DNA of 64,000 nt from assembly GCF_027921765.1 (NCBI RefSeq), contig NZ_BSEJ01000009.1, positions 62,001 to 126,000 of the forward strand, given 5' to 3'. Numbering within the stretch: the first letter of the stretch is position 1; each line of letters opens with the position of its first letter. Made by a program: the position numbers and the translations under genes. The notes beneath the pieces are model-generated. The model was not told where the DNA came from. It did no database searches and worked only from the letters and a program-made list of their open reading frames with translations. Positions 8,458 through 18,740 of the stretch are shown piece after piece. The stretch is from Microbacterium barkeri. Its GTDB lineage: Bacteria; Actinomycetota; Actinomycetes; Actinomycetales; Microbacteriaceae.

Positions 8458-10515
8458 GTGAGCCAGACCGCCCCGCGCGCACGCCGCTCGCTCTTCGCGC
8501 GACCGCGTGCAGAGGAAGGACCGCGCGCGTCGTTCCGGCAGCTGCTGCCCTTCCTCCTGGAGCACCGCGGCGTGCTCGTCGTCGTCGCGGTGCTGAGCAT
8601 CGTCGAGGCGGTCGCGACGCTCGTCCAGCCGCTCCTCATCGGGCAGGTGATCGACCGCGTCCAGGCCAGCTCACCTCTCGGGTGGCTGCTGTGGGCTCTC
8701 GTCCTCCTCGTCCTCGCCTCGAGCGCCGTGGGCGCGTACCAGCACTACCTCCTGCAGCGCACGGGCACCGCGGTCGTCCACTCGAGCCGGCGCCGCCTCA
8801 TCGCGCGCATCCTCCACCTCCCGGTGAGCGAGTTCGACGCGCGGCGCACCGGCGACCTCGTCTCGCGCGTCGGCACCGACACGACGCTGCTCTACGCCGT
8901 CCTCACCCAGGGCCTCGCCGACAGCGTGGGCAACGCCCTCCTGTTCGTCGGCGCGCTCGTGGCGATGCTCTTCATCGACCCCGTGCTGCTGCTGACGATC
9001 GTCGGCGTCATCGGCGTCTCCGGTGCGGCCGTCGGGCTCCTGTCCGGTCGCATCCGCGCCGCATCGGCCGCGCAGCAGGAGCGCGTGGGCGAGCTCTCGA
9101 GCGGTGTCGAGCGCGTGATCGGATCCATCCGCACCATCCGCGCGGCGGGAGCGACCGATCGCGAGCAGGAGTCGGTGGGCGCGATGGCGACCGCCGCGTA
9201 CCACGCCGGCATCCGCGTCGCGAAGGCCTCTGCGCTCGTCGTCCCCGTCGCGGGCATCGCGATGCAGGTCTCGCTGCTCGTCGTGCTCGGCGTCGGCGGC
9301 ATGCGCGTCGCATCGGGAGCGCTCACGATCGCGAGCCTCGTCACGTTCGTGATGTTCCTCTTCCTCCTCATCATGCCCCTCGCCTCGGCGTTCGGTGCCA
9401 TCGCGAGCGTCGGCCAGGCGCTCGGCGCGCTCGGGCGCATCCAGGAGGTCCTCGACCTCCCCACCGAGGACGCCGACGACCGCGTCCGCGCCGACGCCGC
9501 GCCGGCGACCCCGCGCGGCGGCAGGACGGACGCGCGAGAGCAGGACCCCTCCGCGGGAATCCTCCTGCAGCGGGCGGATTCTCCTGCAGCGGATGGCACG
9601 GGCGCGACGGCAGCGGATGGCGAGGGCGCGACGGCAGCGGATGGCGCGACACCGGCGACCGCGGATGGCGCGGCGCCGGCGATCGCCTTCCGCGACGTGC
9701 GCTTCGCCTACCCCGCGGCGGCGGTCGCGGCACGCGAGGAGGCGGCGCGCGAGGCGCAGCGGGCGATCGAGCGCGCGCACCTCGAGACGGGGGCGCTCGA
9801 CGAGGAGGCGGCGCAGGCGCCGAGCGAGGCCGACCGCGAGGTGCTCCGCGGCGTCTCCTTCGAGGTGCCGCACGGCGCGCGCGTGGCGCTCGTCGGCCCA
9901 TCCGGCGCGGGCAAGTCGACCATCCTCTCGCTCATCGAGCGCTTCTACGACCCGACGGGCGGCGCGGTCCTCCTCGACGGCGTCGACATCCGCGACCTGC
10001 CCCGCGCCGAGCTGCGGGCGCACTTCGGATACGTCGAGCAGGACGCGCCGACGCTCGCCGGCACTCTCGCCGACAACCTCCGCCTCGCCTCGCCCGACGC
10101 GAGCGACGCCGACTGCGACCGCGTGCTGCGCGCCGTGAACCTCGGCGAGATCGTCGACCGCAGCCCGCTCGGGATCGACACCCCGGTGGGCGAGGACGGT
10201 GTCATGCTGTCCGGAGGCGAGCGCCAGCGGCTCGCGATCGCCCGCGCGCTGCTCGCGGCTCCGCCCATCCTGCTCCTCGACGAGTCGACGTCGTCCCTCG
10301 ACGGCGTCAACGAGCAGAGGATGCGCGAGGCGATCGACGCGGTCGCCGAGGGGCGCACGCTCATCGTGATCGCGCACCGCCTCTCGACCGTCGTCGACAG
10401 CGACCGCATCATCGTGCTCGATCGCGGCCGGGTGATCGGCCAGGGCACGCACTCGGAGCTCGTCGCGAGCGTGCCGCTCTACCGCGATCTCGCGAAGCAC
10501 CAGCTGCTCGTGTGA
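8458..10515 (+). CDS. ABC transporter, fused permease and ATPase, with extended linker and an insertion in the nucleotide-binding domain
   Basis: 685 residues from GTG 8458, with GGAAGGAG upstream. The N-terminal half has six membrane helices (exporter fold, about residues 25-330). The ATPase half has Walker A GPSGAGKST (about 480-488), signature LSGGE (about 584) and Walker B ILLLDE (about 604), with H-loop IAHRLST. It probably exports lipids or drugs as a homo- or heterodimer. Two oddities: a low-complexity linker at about 345-400 built from GATAADG-like repeats, and a roughly 40-residue charged insertion (about 418-460, EEAAREAQRAIERAH) between the A-loop strand FRDVRFAYP and VLRGVSFEV. 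Confidence 0.93.
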   Translation: MSQTAPRARRSLFARPRAEEGPRASFRQLLPFLLEHRGVLVVVAVLSIVEAVATLVQPLLIGQVIDRVQASSPLGWLLWALVLLVLASSAVGAYQHYLLQRTGTAVVHSSRRRLIARILHLPVSEFDARRTGDLVSRVGTDTTLLYAVLTQGLADSVGNALLFVGALVAMLFIDPVLLLTIVGVIGVSGAAVGLLSGRIRAASAAQQERVGELSSGVERVIGSIRTIRAAGATDREQESVGAMATAAYHAGIRVAKASALVVPVAGIAMQVSLLVVLGVGGMRVASGALTIASLVTFVMFLFLLIMPLASAFGAIASVGQALGALGRIQEVLDLPTEDADDRVRADAAPATPRGGRTDAREQDPSAGILLQRADSPAADGTGATAADGEGATAADGATPATADGAAPAIAFRDVRFAYPAAAVAAREEAAREAQRAIERAHLETGALDEEAAQAPSEADREVLRGVSFEVPHGARVALVGPSGAGKSTILSLIERFYDPTGGAVLLDGVDIRDLPRAELRAHFGYVEQDAPTLAGTLADNLRLASPDASDADCDRVLRAVNLGEIVDRSPLGIDTPVGEDGVMLSGGERQRLAIARALLAAPPILLLDESTSSLDGVNEQRMREAIDAVAEGRTLIVIAHRLSTVVDSDRIIVLDRGRVIGQGTHSELVASVPLYRDLAKHQLLV

Positions 10516-10558
10516 GTCGCCTTCCCCGATGTCGGCGGCCACGTGCAGGATGGGCGGC

Positions 10559-11632
10559 ATGGATCTCCCCGCCCTGCGGCGAGCGCGCCTGCGCCACCAC
10601 CGGCTCGTCGCTCCCGCGCGCACACCCGTCGACGCCGCCCGCCATCTGACCGCCACCCAGTCCCAGGACTTCTGGGGCGGCCGGCTGGCTCTCGCCGCGC
10701 GGACACGCGGCGCAGGGGTGTCGGCCGTCGACCGCGCCTACGACCGCGGCGCACTCGTGCGCGCGTGGACGCAGCGCGGCACGCTGCACACCGTCGCGGC
10801 CGAGGACCTCGGCTGGATGCTGTCGGTCACCGCCGCGCGGATGCTGCAGGCCGACGCGAAGCGGCTGCGCGACCTGGGCATCGCCGACGACGACATCGCG
10901 CGCGCCGAGAAGCTCGCCGTGGGCGCCCTGCGCGGCGGCGGCCGCCTGACCCGCGCGGAGATCGCCGCGGTCTGGGAGTCGGGCGGCATCTCGACGGCCG
11001 GTCAGCGCGGCTACCACCTCATCGTCACGCTCGCGCTCCACGGCGTCCTCGTCTGGGGCCCGGTCGTCCATCGCGACGGCGTCGAGCCGCGCGAGCAGCA
11101 CCTCGTCCTCGCCGAGGAGTGGATCCGCGAGTCCGCATCGCCCGCCGACCCGCTCGCCGAGTTCTTCGCGCGCTACATCGCGGGGCACGGACCGGCCACG
11201 GCGCGCGACTTCGCCTGGTGGGCCGGGCTCCCGCTCACCACGGCACGCGCGGCCGCTGCCGCCGCGGCGGATCGGGTGAGGGTCGTCCGCGACGCCGACG
11301 AGCCGCTCTACGCGTCTCGCGCGCCACCGCGCACCGCTCCCGACGCCGCGCGGACGTTCGCCCTGCCGACGTTCGAGGAGTTCTACATCGCCTACGCCGA
11401 CCGCACCGTGACCGCATCCCCCGAGGCGCTCGCGGCCGCAGGTCCCGGCGCCAACGGCATGGTGCGGCCCCTCATCGTGCACGACGGCGAGATCGTCGGC
11501 GTGTGGAAGCCGCCCGCGATGGCGCAGCGGGCGACGGGCGACGCGCAGATCGAGCTCTTCGCCGACGCTCCGATCGACGCATCCGACGCGCGCGCCGCGG
11601 TCGACCGGGCCATGGCCATCCTGCGCGCGTGA
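10559..11632 (+). CDS. Winged-helix AlkZ-like (HTH_42 family) protein
   Basis: 357 residues from ATG 10559 (MDLPALRRARL); an in-frame ATG at 10529 would add 10 residues, but CAGGAT lies 7 nt before 10559. The fold is that of the winged-helix family including Streptomyces AlkZ and E. coli YcaQ, DNA glycosylases that unhook interstrand crosslinks. The catalytic Q-x-Q motif of that family is visible as TATQSQDFWGGRLAL (about residues 29-43). The C-terminal FYIAYADRT and VHDGEIVGVWK also fit. No biosynthetic cluster is adjacent, so a general repair role is an inference. Confidence 0.82.
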   Translation: MDLPALRRARLRHHRLVAPARTPVDAARHLTATQSQDFWGGRLALAARTRGAGVSAVDRAYDRGALVRAWTQRGTLHTVAAEDLGWMLSVTAARMLQADAKRLRDLGIADDDIARAEKLAVGALRGGGRLTRAEIAAVWESGGISTAGQRGYHLIVTLALHGVLVWGPVVHRDGVEPREQHLVLAEEWIRESASPADPLAEFFARYIAGHGPATARDFAWWAGLPLTTARAAAAAAADRVRVVRDADEPLYASRAPPRTAPDAARTFALPTFEEFYIAYADRTVTASPEALAAAGPGANGMVRPLIVHDGEIVGVWKPPAMAQRATGDAQIELFADAPIDASDARAAVDRAMAILRA

Positions 11633-11643
11633 GCCGAGCATGA

Positions 11644-11679
11644 AGCGGCCCGCCCCGGATCGGAAGGGGGCGGGCCGCT
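11644..11679. terminator. Bidirectional hairpin terminator
   Basis: 13-bp perfect stem AGCGGCCCGCCCC / GGGGCGGGCCGCT between the convergent AlkZ-like gene and pckG. Confidence 0.8.
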
Positions 11680-11737
11680 GGGGTGCGTCACCCGGCGTGC
11701 GGTCCGGGTGGACGCGGCGGAAGGCCGTCTGTGCGGA

Positions 11738-13594
<1,857 letters not shown>

Positions 13595-13715
13595 CAGAGC
13601 TCCTTGTGGGTGAGACGTGGTCGCCATGCCAGGTTCTCTCGGTTCTGCCGCCTTTTTCGGCCATCCGAAGTCGAAAGAATGATGGATCTTTAGCTATCAT
13701 CAAGGAATGCCTCCG
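13595..13715. promoter_or_regulatory. Divergent pckG / RamB-type regulator control region
   Basis: This 121-bp gap is unusually AT-rich on its right side. It holds an inverted repeat TGATG-N13-CATCA (about 13681-13704) just before the regulator start, and TCGAAAG / CTTTCGA-like sequence near 13671-13678 that resembles the CTCGACTTTC repeats upstream of aceA. Both promoters must lie here. The binding protein is inferred only. Confidence 0.5.
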
Positions 13716-15164
13716 ATGAGCGACCAGAAGACCGGCCTCGAGCTCAAGACCCTCGGCCACCGCATCCGCCATCACCGCGTGCAGCGGGGGCTGACGCTCG
13801 ACGAGCTCGGCGCGCTCGTCGGGGTCGCCGGAAGCCAGCTGAGCCTCATCGAGAACGGCAAGCGCGAGCCGAAGCTCTCGCTGCTGCAGGCCATCGCCGA
13901 CGCCGTGGACACGAACGTCACCGACCTCATCTCAGGAGAGCCGCCGAACCGCAGGGCCGCCCTCGAGATCGAGCTCGAGCGGGCGCAGTCGAGCCAGGTG
14001 TTCCGCCAGCTCGGCATCCCGCCGATCAAGGTGACCAAGGGTCTCAGCGACGAGACCATCGAGTCGATCATCGGCCTGCACCGCGAGCTGCAGCGCCGTG
14101 AGAACGAGGCGATCGCCACCCCGGAGGAGGCGCGGCGCGCCAACACCGAGCTGCGCCTGCGACAGCGCGCGGCCAACAACTACCTGCCCGAGATCGAGGA
14201 GCTCGCCGAGCGCCAGCTCCGCGCGGCCGGCCACACGTCGGGCGCCCTCAAGCACCGCACGGTGAGCATCATGGCCGAGCAGCTCGGCTTCGAGCTCATC
14301 TACGTGAACGACCTGCCCTCGTCGACGCGCTCGATCACCGACCTCGAGAACGGCCGCATCTACCTGCCCCCGGCGTCGATCCCCGGCGGCCACGGTCTCC
14401 GCTCGATGGCTCTGCAGGCCATGGCTCACCGGCTGCTCGGGCACGAGCGGCCCACCGACTACGCCGACTTCCTCCAGCAGCGGCTCGAGATCAACTACTA
14501 CGCCGCGTGCTGCCTCATCCCGCAGACCGCCGCGGTGGCGTTCCTCGAGCAGGCGCGCAAGGACCGCAATCTCGCCGTCGAGGACTTCCGCGACGCGTTC
14601 GGCGTGACGCACGAGGCGGCGGGCATGCGGATGACGAACCTGCTCACGACCCACTTCGGCATGCGGCTGCACTTCCTCAGGGTGGGGAGCCAGGGCCAGG
14701 TGGAGCGCGTGTACGAGAACGACGGCCTGCCGCTGCCCGAGGATGTGACCGGCGCGATCGAGGGCCAGATCGTGTGCCGCAAGTTCGCGGCGCGCAACGC
14801 CTTCGAGCAGCAGAACCGCACGACCGAGCACTACCAGTACACCGACACCCCGGCCGGCACGTTCTGGTGCGCGACGCAGACGGGCTCGCGCAGCTCGGGC
14901 GAGTTCTCGATCACGGTCGGCGTCCCGTTCGACGACGCGAAGTGGTGGCGCGGTCGCGAGACGCAGGTGCGGGCGTCGTCGAGCTGCCCCGACGAGTCGT
15001 GCTGCCGGCGCCCGCCGAGCGTCGCGGAGTCGCCGTGGCGCGGCAAGGCGTGGCCGAGCGCGCGCGTCCACACGCACATCTTCTCGCCGCTGCCCCGCGG
15101 CGCCTTCCCGGGCGTCGACGACCTCGAGGTCTACGAGTTCCTCGACCGCCACAGCGAGCACTGA
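13716..15164 (+). CDS. RamB-type XRE/ScfR family transcriptional regulator (paralogue 1)
   Basis: 482 residues from ATG 13716 (MSDQKTGLEL). AAGGA is 9 nt upstream of this ATG but directly abuts the alternative ATG 13707. Domains: an XRE helix-turn-helix (about 10-70, GLTLDELGALVGVAGSQLSL), a degenerate ImmA/IrrE-like middle, and a C-terminal ScfR (short-chain fatty acid regulator) domain with conserved cysteines (IVCRKFAARNAF, FWCATQT, CPDESCCRRPP). Corynebacterium RamB represses acetate and glyoxylate genes. This copy is divergent from pckG and has a second paralogue next to aceA in this window. Confidence 0.9.
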   Translation: MSDQKTGLELKTLGHRIRHHRVQRGLTLDELGALVGVAGSQLSLIENGKREPKLSLLQAIADAVDTNVTDLISGEPPNRRAALEIELERAQSSQVFRQLGIPPIKVTKGLSDETIESIIGLHRELQRRENEAIATPEEARRANTELRLRQRAANNYLPEIEELAERQLRAAGHTSGALKHRTVSIMAEQLGFELIYVNDLPSSTRSITDLENGRIYLPPASIPGGHGLRSMALQAMAHRLLGHERPTDYADFLQQRLEINYYAACCLIPQTAAVAFLEQARKDRNLAVEDFRDAFGVTHEAAGMRMTNLLTTHFGMRLHFLRVGSQGQVERVYENDGLPLPEDVTGAIEGQIVCRKFAARNAFEQQNRTTEHYQYTDTPAGTFWCATQTGSRSSGEFSITVGVPFDDAKWWRGRETQVRASSSCPDESCCRRPPSVAESPWRGKAWPSARVHTHIFSPLPRGAFPGVDDLEVYEFLDRHSEH

Positions 15165-15183
15165 CCTCCCCCGCCCCCCTTCT

Positions 15184-15239
15184 GCGTGTCTCACTCGCCG
15201 TGGTTTCGGCGGCCCCTTACACACGCCGGGTGAGACATG
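15184..15239 (-). repeat. 56-bp dispersed repeat, inverted single copy
   Basis: On the minus strand it begins CATGTCTCACCCGGCG and ends GAGTGAGACACGC, exactly 56 bp, the same length and ends as three tandem units at 39341-39542. It lies 19 bp past the RamB-type gene. Confidence 0.72.
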
Positions 15240-15251
15240 CAGAACCTGGAC

Positions 15252-15296
15252 GGGGTCATCCCGGAGGAGGACCCTGGGATGACCCGGGTTCATCCC
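15252..15296. promoter_or_regulatory. Repeated GGGATGA/TCATCCC inverted motifs
   Basis: GGGGTCATCCC, then GGGATGACCC and GGTTCATCCC occur within 45 bp, forming overlapping inverted repeats about 73 bp upstream of the small ORF at 15369. They look like sites for a dimeric regulator. The factor is unknown. Confidence 0.4.
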
Positions 15297-15368
15297 CCAG
15301 CGGGATGTGCGCGACGCCCCGCCGGGCGGAAGCTGGAGCAGTACCAGCCGCCGACCCGAGGAGCCGTC

Positions 15369-15548
15369 ATGCCGGCCACCGCCATCCCCTCGCCCTCGCA
15401 GCCCCCGAGCGCACCCCGCCGCACGGGGCTCGTCGACCCCGCGTACAGCGCCCTGCGCATCGCCGCGGGCTCGCTCGTCTTCCTCGGCACGGAGCCGACC
15501 GTGTCGGTGAGCACGCTGCGCCTCGCGGGCGAGCCATCCGCCTCGTAG
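15369..15548 (+). CDS. Small hypothetical protein, 59 aa
   Basis: ATG 15369 with GAGGA 6-10 nt upstream. The protein is Pro/Ser-rich at the N-terminus (MPATAIPSPSQPPSAPRRTG), then VDPAYSALRIAAGSLVFLG, which could be a weak amphipathic or membrane segment. No family is recognised. Support is the ribosome binding site, the upstream inverted repeats and the lack of another gene in the gap. It could be spurious. Confidence 0.45.
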   Translation: MPATAIPSPSQPPSAPRRTGLVDPAYSALRIAAGSLVFLGTEPTVSVSTLRLAGEPSAS

Positions 15549-15580
15549 CCGGCGAGCGGCCTGCGTGGCAGGCTGAGGCC

Positions 15581-16021
15581 ATGAAAGCGTGGTTCATCCG
15601 GCTCCTCTGCCTCTACCTCTTCGACGTGCTCGTGCTCGCGGTCGTCGGATGGCTCGTCCCGTTCGTCTCCGTCGGCTGGGCCGCGTGGTGGGCCGCGCTC
15701 GTGCTCGCGCTCGCGACGATCTGGCTCAAGCCGCTCCTCGCACGGATCTTCCGCAGCGCCGCGTCCTCGCTCGCGCGGAGGGCGCGCATCGGCGAGAAGC
15801 TCGTCCAGTACCTCGCGACGTTCCTCGTGCAGCTCGTCATCTGGATGCTCGTGGTCGCCCTGTCGGACGTCGACGTGCGCGGCTGGTTCTGGGGCTACGT
15901 CCTCCCGCCGCTCTACCTGCTCGTCGCGTGGGTCGTCTACGACCTCATCGACGACCGCTTCGAGCGCCGGGCGACGCGGATGCTCGACGACGCCCGGGCG
16001 CGCATCAAGCGCCGCGGATGA
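15581..16021 (+). CDS. Four-helix integral membrane protein
   Basis: 146 residues (MKAWFIRLLCLYLFDVLVLA). Four hydrophobic segments are visible with a central basic loop (ARRARIGEK) and a charged C-terminal tail (DDRFERRATRMLDDARARIK). The pattern W/A-rich helix then LVLALATIWLKPLLARI resembles small PF04020/holin-like membrane proteins, but I cannot confirm that. CAGGCT lies 6 nt before the ATG. It converges with the acyl-CoA ligase, with only 3 bp between stops. Confidence 0.8.
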   Translation: MKAWFIRLLCLYLFDVLVLAVVGWLVPFVSVGWAAWWAALVLALATIWLKPLLARIFRSAASSLARRARIGEKLVQYLATFLVQLVIWMLVVALSDVDVRGWFWGYVLPPLYLLVAWVVYDLIDDRFERRATRMLDDARARIKRRG

Positions 16022-16024
16022 TCC

Positions 16025-17605
16025 TCACTCCCCCGTCAGGCGGGCCTTGAGATCCTTGCGGAGGATCTTGCCCGATGCGGACTTCGGGATCGCGTCGACG
16101 AACTCGACCCGGCGCAGCTTCTTGTAGGGCGCGACCTGGCCGTTGAGCTCGGCGAGCACGGCGTCGGCGTCGGGCTCGCCCTGCGGGACGACGAAGGCCA
16201 CGGGCGCCTCGTCGCCGTCCTCGAGCGGCTCGCCCACGACCGCCGCATCCGCGACGCGGTCGCTCGCGAGCAGGAGCGCCTCGAGCTCCGCGGGCGCCAC
16301 CTGGTAGCCCTTGTGCTTGATGAGCTCCTTGAGCCGATCGACGATGAACACGGCCCCGCTCGCGTCGTATGCGGCGATGTCGCCCGTGCGCAGCCATCCG
16401 TCCTCCGTCAGGCACGCGGCCGTCGCCTCCGGGTTGTCGAGGTACCCGAGCATCACCTGCGGCCCGCGCACCCACAGCTCGCCCGAGCGCGAGCGCCCCT
16501 CCTCCGGCACCTCGATCACCGCGTGCGTCTCGATGTCGACGATCTGCGCCTCGGTGCCCGGCACGGCGGGCCCGATCGACGACAGCGGGACGCCGTCGCT
16601 CGCGCCGCGGACCATGGCGTGCGAGACGGGGCTGAGCTCGGTCATGCCGTAGCCCTGCAGCACCTCGACGCCGAGACGGTCGGCGACCGCGCGGCCGAGT
16701 CGCTCGTCGAGGGGCGCGGCTCCCGAGAAGACCGTGCGCAGGGCGCTCAGGTCGTACTGGTCGACGAGCGGGTGCTTCGCGAGGGCGACCGCGATCGGCG
16801 GGGCGATGAACGCGTAGGAGACGCGGTGGTCCTGCAGGACGCGCAGGAACTCCTCGAGATCGAACCTCGGCATCGTGACGAGCGTCGCACGCGCGCGCAG
16901 CGCGAGGTTCAGGAGCACGGTCATCCCGTAGATGTGGAAGAACGGGAGCACCGCGAGCAGGCGCTCCTGCGGCGACACGTGCAGTCGCGCGACGCACTGC
17001 TGCACGTTCGCGACGAGGTTGCGGTGCGAGAGCATGACCCCCTTGGGCAGGCCCGTCGTGCCCGACGAGAACGGGATCACGGCGACCTGGCTCCGCGCCT
17101 CCGGCGTGACGTCGGGGGCGGGATGGCCCTCGGCCAGCAGGTCGCGGAGGGTCGGGAAGGCGTCCCACCCGTCGAGGACGACGATGCGCTCGGCCGGGAT
17201 GCCCGTCGCCTGCGCCGCGGGCACCGAGCCGGGCGCGAGCGGCGAGACCGTCACGTGCGCGACGGCCCTGGCCATCCGCAGCTGCTTCTCGATCTCGCCC
17301 GGCGTGAAGAGCGCGTTGACCGTGGTCGCCGTCGCGCCGGCGCGGAGGATCCCGTGGAAGGCGATCGCGAAGGCCGGGGTGTTGACCGCGTGCAGCGAGA
17401 CCACGTCTCCGGGGCCGATGCCGCGCGCGGCGAACGCGCCCGCGAAGGCGTCGATCGCGTCGACGAGCGCTCCGTAGGTCAGGGTGTCGCCGGTCCGGCC
17501 GTCGATGAAGGCGACGAGGTCGCGCTCCTCGTCGCGGAGATCCGCGAAGAGGAGGTCGTAGACGGGTGCGTCGGGAATGGTGAGCTCGGGCTCCGGAGCG
17601 TGCAT
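16025..17605 (-). CDS. Acyl-CoA / 4-coumarate-CoA ligase-like AMP-forming enzyme
   Basis: 526 residues. AMP-binding motifs in order: SSGTTGLPKGVMLSHRN (about 180), GYGMTELSPVSH, GELWVRGPQVMLGYLDNPEA, DGWLRTGDIAAYDASG, VDRLKELIKHKGYQVAPAELE and the C-terminal catalytic lysine in PKSASGKILRKDLK. The order and the KELIKxKGxQVxPAELE signature are those of the 4CL/firefly luciferase-like subgroup, which activate aromatic or fatty acids to CoA thioesters. The substrate is not deducible. GAGAGG precedes ATG 17605. Confidence 0.9.
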   Translation of the reverse strand: MHAPEPELTIPDAPVYDLLFADLRDEERDLVAFIDGRTGDTLTYGALVDAIDAFAGAFAARGIGPGDVVSLHAVNTPAFAIAFHGILRAGATATTVNALFTPGEIEKQLRMARAVAHVTVSPLAPGSVPAAQATGIPAERIVVLDGWDAFPTLRDLLAEGHPAPDVTPEARSQVAVIPFSSGTTGLPKGVMLSHRNLVANVQQCVARLHVSPQERLLAVLPFFHIYGMTVLLNLALRARATLVTMPRFDLEEFLRVLQDHRVSYAFIAPPIAVALAKHPLVDQYDLSALRTVFSGAAPLDERLGRAVADRLGVEVLQGYGMTELSPVSHAMVRGASDGVPLSSIGPAVPGTEAQIVDIETHAVIEVPEEGRSRSGELWVRGPQVMLGYLDNPEATAACLTEDGWLRTGDIAAYDASGAVFIVDRLKELIKHKGYQVAPAELEALLLASDRVADAAVVGEPLEDGDEAPVAFVVPQGEPDADAVLAELNGQVAPYKKLRRVEFVDAIPKSASGKILRKDLKARLTGE

Positions 17606-17688
17606 GATGGCCTCTCGTCCCCTTCAGGGCCGCCCCTCCGACGGCCCCTCCGGTCGCCGTCGACCGGATGCGGGGAGTCTCTCACGAA

Positions 17689-17721
17689 GAACCCCGGCCC
17701 GACGAGGGCGGACCGGGGTTC
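17689..17721 (-). terminator. Hairpin terminator after folD
   Basis: GAACCCCGG / CCGGGGTTC stem separated by 15 nt, 18 bp beyond the folD stop. Confidence 0.75.
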
Positions 17722-17738
17722 GTGTCGGGGGACGCGGC

Positions 17739-18620
17739 TCAGGCGAGGGAGCGCTCGGCCGCCTCGACGACGTTCGTCATGAGCAGCGCCACGGTCATCG
17801 GGCCCACGCCGCCGGGGTTCGGCGACAGGAAGCCCGCGACCTCGGCCACGTCGGGGTGCACGTCTCCGAAGACCCGCTGCTTCCCGGTCTCGGGTTCGGT
17901 CTCGCGCGTGACGCCCACGTCGAGCACGGCCGCGCCGGGCTTGACGTCCTCCGCGCGGATGAGGTGCTTGACGCCGGCGCCCGCGACGATGACGTCGGCC
18001 TCGCGCAGGTACGGCGCCATGTCGGGCGTGCCCGTGTGCACCTGGGTGACCGTCGCGTTGACGTCGCGCCGCGTGAGGAGGAGCCCCATGGGGCGGCCGA
18101 TCGTCACGCCGCGGCCGACGACCACGACGTGCTTGCCGTTCAGGTCGTACCCGTTGCGCACGAGCAGCTCGATGACGCCGCGGGGCGTGCACGGCAGCGG
18201 GGTGGTGATCGGCGCGTTCACGTTGAGCACGAGACGGCCGAGGTTCGTCGGGTGCAGGCCGTCGGCGTCCTTCGCGGGGTCGATGCGCTCGAGCACGGCG
18301 TCCGTGTCGATGTGCTTGGGCAGCGGCAGCTGCACGATGTAGCCGTGGCACGTCGGATCGGCGTTGAGCTCGTCGATCAGCGCCTCGACGTCGGCCTGGG
18401 TCGCGTCAGCCGGCAGCTCGCGCTGGATCGAGTTCATCCCGATCGCCACCGACTGCTTGTGCTTCATGCCGACGTACAGCTGCGACGCGGGGTCGGCGCC
18501 GACCAGCACGGTCGCGATGCCGGGCGTGACGCCCTTCGCCGCGAGGGCGGCGACCCGCTCCGCGAGCTCCGCCTTGATCGCGGCCGCGGCCGCCTTGCCG
18601 TCGAGAATCTGTGCGGTCAT
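17739..18620 (-). CDS. folD: Methylenetetrahydrofolate dehydrogenase / methenyltetrahydrofolate cyclohydrolase
   Basis: 293 residues. It interconverts methylene-, methenyl- and 10-formyl-THF with NADP. Signatures: [18 protein letters not shown] with the catalytic Tyr and Lys, [39 protein letters not shown] for NADP binding, and the C-terminal [15 protein letters not shown]. It lies downstream of glyA, with a 69-bp hairpin repeat in the intergenic gap, and shares the ZTP-riboswitch transcript if that hairpin is read through. Confidence 0.96.
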   Translation of the reverse strand: MTAQILDGKAAAAAIKAELAERVAALAAKGVTPGIATVLVGADPASQLYVGMKHKQSVAIGMNSIQRELPADATQADVEALIDELNADPTCHGYIVQLPLPKHIDTDAVLERIDPAKDADGLHPTNLGRLVLNVNAPITTPLPCTPRGVIELLVRNGYDLNGKHVVVVGRGVTIGRPMGLLLTRRDVNATVTQVHTGTPDMAPYLREADVIVAGAGVKHLIRAEDVKPGAAVLDVGVTRETEPETGKQRVFGDVHPDVAEVAGFLSPNPGGVGPMTVALLMTNVVEAAERSLA

Positions 18621-18657
18621 CCGTCTTCGTCTTCCCTCGTTCGTGGGTCAGAACCGG

Positions 18658-18726
18658 TCGAGACTAGTGCGCGTCGTCGAAGCCAGCGCGGGGAGCGCTG
18701 GCTTCGACGACCGGGGCTAGTCTCGA
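18658..18726. repeat. 69-bp palindromic repeat, copy 1
   Basis: Perfect ends TCGAGACTAG / CTAGTCTCGA and a perfect 17-bp inner hairpin GTCGTCGAAGCCAGCGC / GCGCTGGCTTCGACGAC with a GGGGA loop. A second 69-bp copy lies at 54024-54092. Here it sits between glyA and folD and may attenuate or stabilise the transcript. Confidence 0.85.
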
Positions 18727-18740
18727 CGGATCGGGGTGCC

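Noticed and set aside
8671..10656. Long frames opposite and shifted within the ABC transporter gene
   Set aside because: Low-complexity Arg/Pro translations; all transporter motifs are in the 8458 frame.
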